The notes under the pieces: model-generated | What the model was told of the DNA's origin: nothing | The model's database searches: none | The model's input: only the letters and a program-made list of their open reading frames with translations | NCBI GenBank assembly: GCA_029204225.1 | Contig: CM055098.1 | Span: 13,111,815-13,175,814, forward strand | DNA length: 64,000 nucleotides | Origin: Diphasiastrum complanatum | Taxonomy: Eukaryota > Streptophyta > Lycopodiopsida > Lycopodiales > Lycopodiaceae | Direction of reading: 5' to 3' | Program-made: the position numbers and the translations under genes | Shown: positions 63,339-64,000 of the stretch, piece after piece | Layout: the number at the start of each line of letters is the position of its first letter | How positions within the stretch are numbered: position 1 is the stretch's first letter

Positions 63339-64000
63339 CAGTTATACCATGTTGGTTCTAGGATGCCGAATATCTTCCGCTAAGCGAATTAGTTTGCATC
63401 ACGGAGCATCGAGGATTGATGCGAGTTGTAGTTGTATTTATACAAATCGTCCTTGTATTTACAAGACACGCTGAACTAATCTATAATTACAAGACTAGTT
63501 TAAATTAATTATGTACTTAGTCGTGTACTTTATAGATATTTAGAGTACAATGACATCTGAATAAGAGTACATGAGTCAGGCGACACGAGACCGCTGACGT
63601 GGACGAGTTTGTCGCATACTTCATATTTTCACATATTTTCTTGAAGTAGCTGGAGACGTTTCTCGTTGAAATAGACAATCTTCACCTTTTTTGCATTTCG
63701 GAAAAAAGTGAAGGAGTTGAACCTAATGCCAAAATAGTCACATTCGCATTTTTCGCATTTCAGAAAAATGTGAACTGTGCGACAATCAGTTCATTTCTAC
63801 AGACTGTTGCGAAGATAGTGTATTTCTGTAGCCTGTTTGGAAGTAGTGACTTGTTGAAGTTGTTGATGAAGTCATGCACTTCAGACACTTTGGACAGAAG
63901 TACTTGAGTGACCCAACGGTTGAAGTTTTCGAAGATGTCGGACACTTCGAATACTTCGAAGTTGTTTAGTGAATCGTCGGTCGAAGTCATCGAAGATGGC
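63339..64000 (-). repeat. Probable minus-strand copia LTR, running off the window
   Basis: GCCCAGTTATACCA is a degraded reverse PBS ending at 63350, followed at once by TGTTGGTTCTAGG, a plausible LTR edge. Within it the minus strand has TTGTATAAATACAACTAC, a good plant TATA box. GAAGT/ACTTC-rich palindromic words follow to the window end. The outer LTR border is not in view. Confidence 0.5.

Overview
This is nuclear DNA of a land plant. The evidence is a single-exon GRAS transcription factor of the LISCL type, a spliced gene with GT/AG introns, TTTAGGG-type telomere-like motifs, plant Ty1/copia elements primed by initiator tRNA-Met, Ty3/gypsy and hAT sequences, tRNA-derived SINE promoter boxes and long GA and TA microsatellites. 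Genes are sparse and transposons dominate, which fits a large genome. A seed-free plant or gymnosperm is possible, but nothing here fixes the species.

Layout. 0.8-5.3 kb holds one structurally complete but coding-dead Ty1/copia retrotransposon with 406-bp LTRs, PBS, PPT and a 5-bp target duplication. 5.5-25.3 kb is a dense block of hAT-superfamily transposons. It has four related copies of a BED-zinc-finger/DUF659/hATC transposase gene (A at 8.1-11.3 kb, D at 14.2 kb, B at 15.7-18.1 kb, C at 19.9-23.3 kb). It also has four copies of a second, small, charged gene (6.4, 12.7, 18.6 and 24.0 kb), three of which lie downstream of the transposase and face it. GGTACC/CCGCGG-rich and CGTCCG-rich terminal modules and TA microsatellites sit at the element borders. 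25.3-41 kb is mostly AT-rich relic sequence: a decayed hAT core, gypsy and copia scraps, an 82-bp-arm hairpin, a degenerate minisatellite and foldback-like terminal modules. 41.88-43.92 kb is the intact GRAS gene. 44-58 kb is again repeats: local duplications, a minus-strand copia polymerase, an Ulp1-type protease scrap, a LINE-like end and a SINE. 59.0-60.7 kb holds a three-exon conserved plant gene on the minus strand, 401 codons when spliced. 61-64 kb has a SINE-like unit and a probable copia LTR running off the window end.

The most unusual content is the hAT block. Its larger copies carry two genes: the transposase and an oppositely oriented gene for a 105-121 residue, highly charged, probably coiled-coil protein that starts MAERIPP. 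That gene has its own conserved TATA-like box, and copies B and C also have upstream tandem repeats containing an inverted CCAAT box. Copy B has its transposase core inverted in place. Copy C carries a Ty3/gypsy reverse-transcriptase segment fused in frame to the transposase tail. Copy A has two introns that B and C lack. Only the GRAS gene and the 59-60.7 kb gene look like functional host genes. All coordinates and comparisons were read by eye without alignment or database searches.
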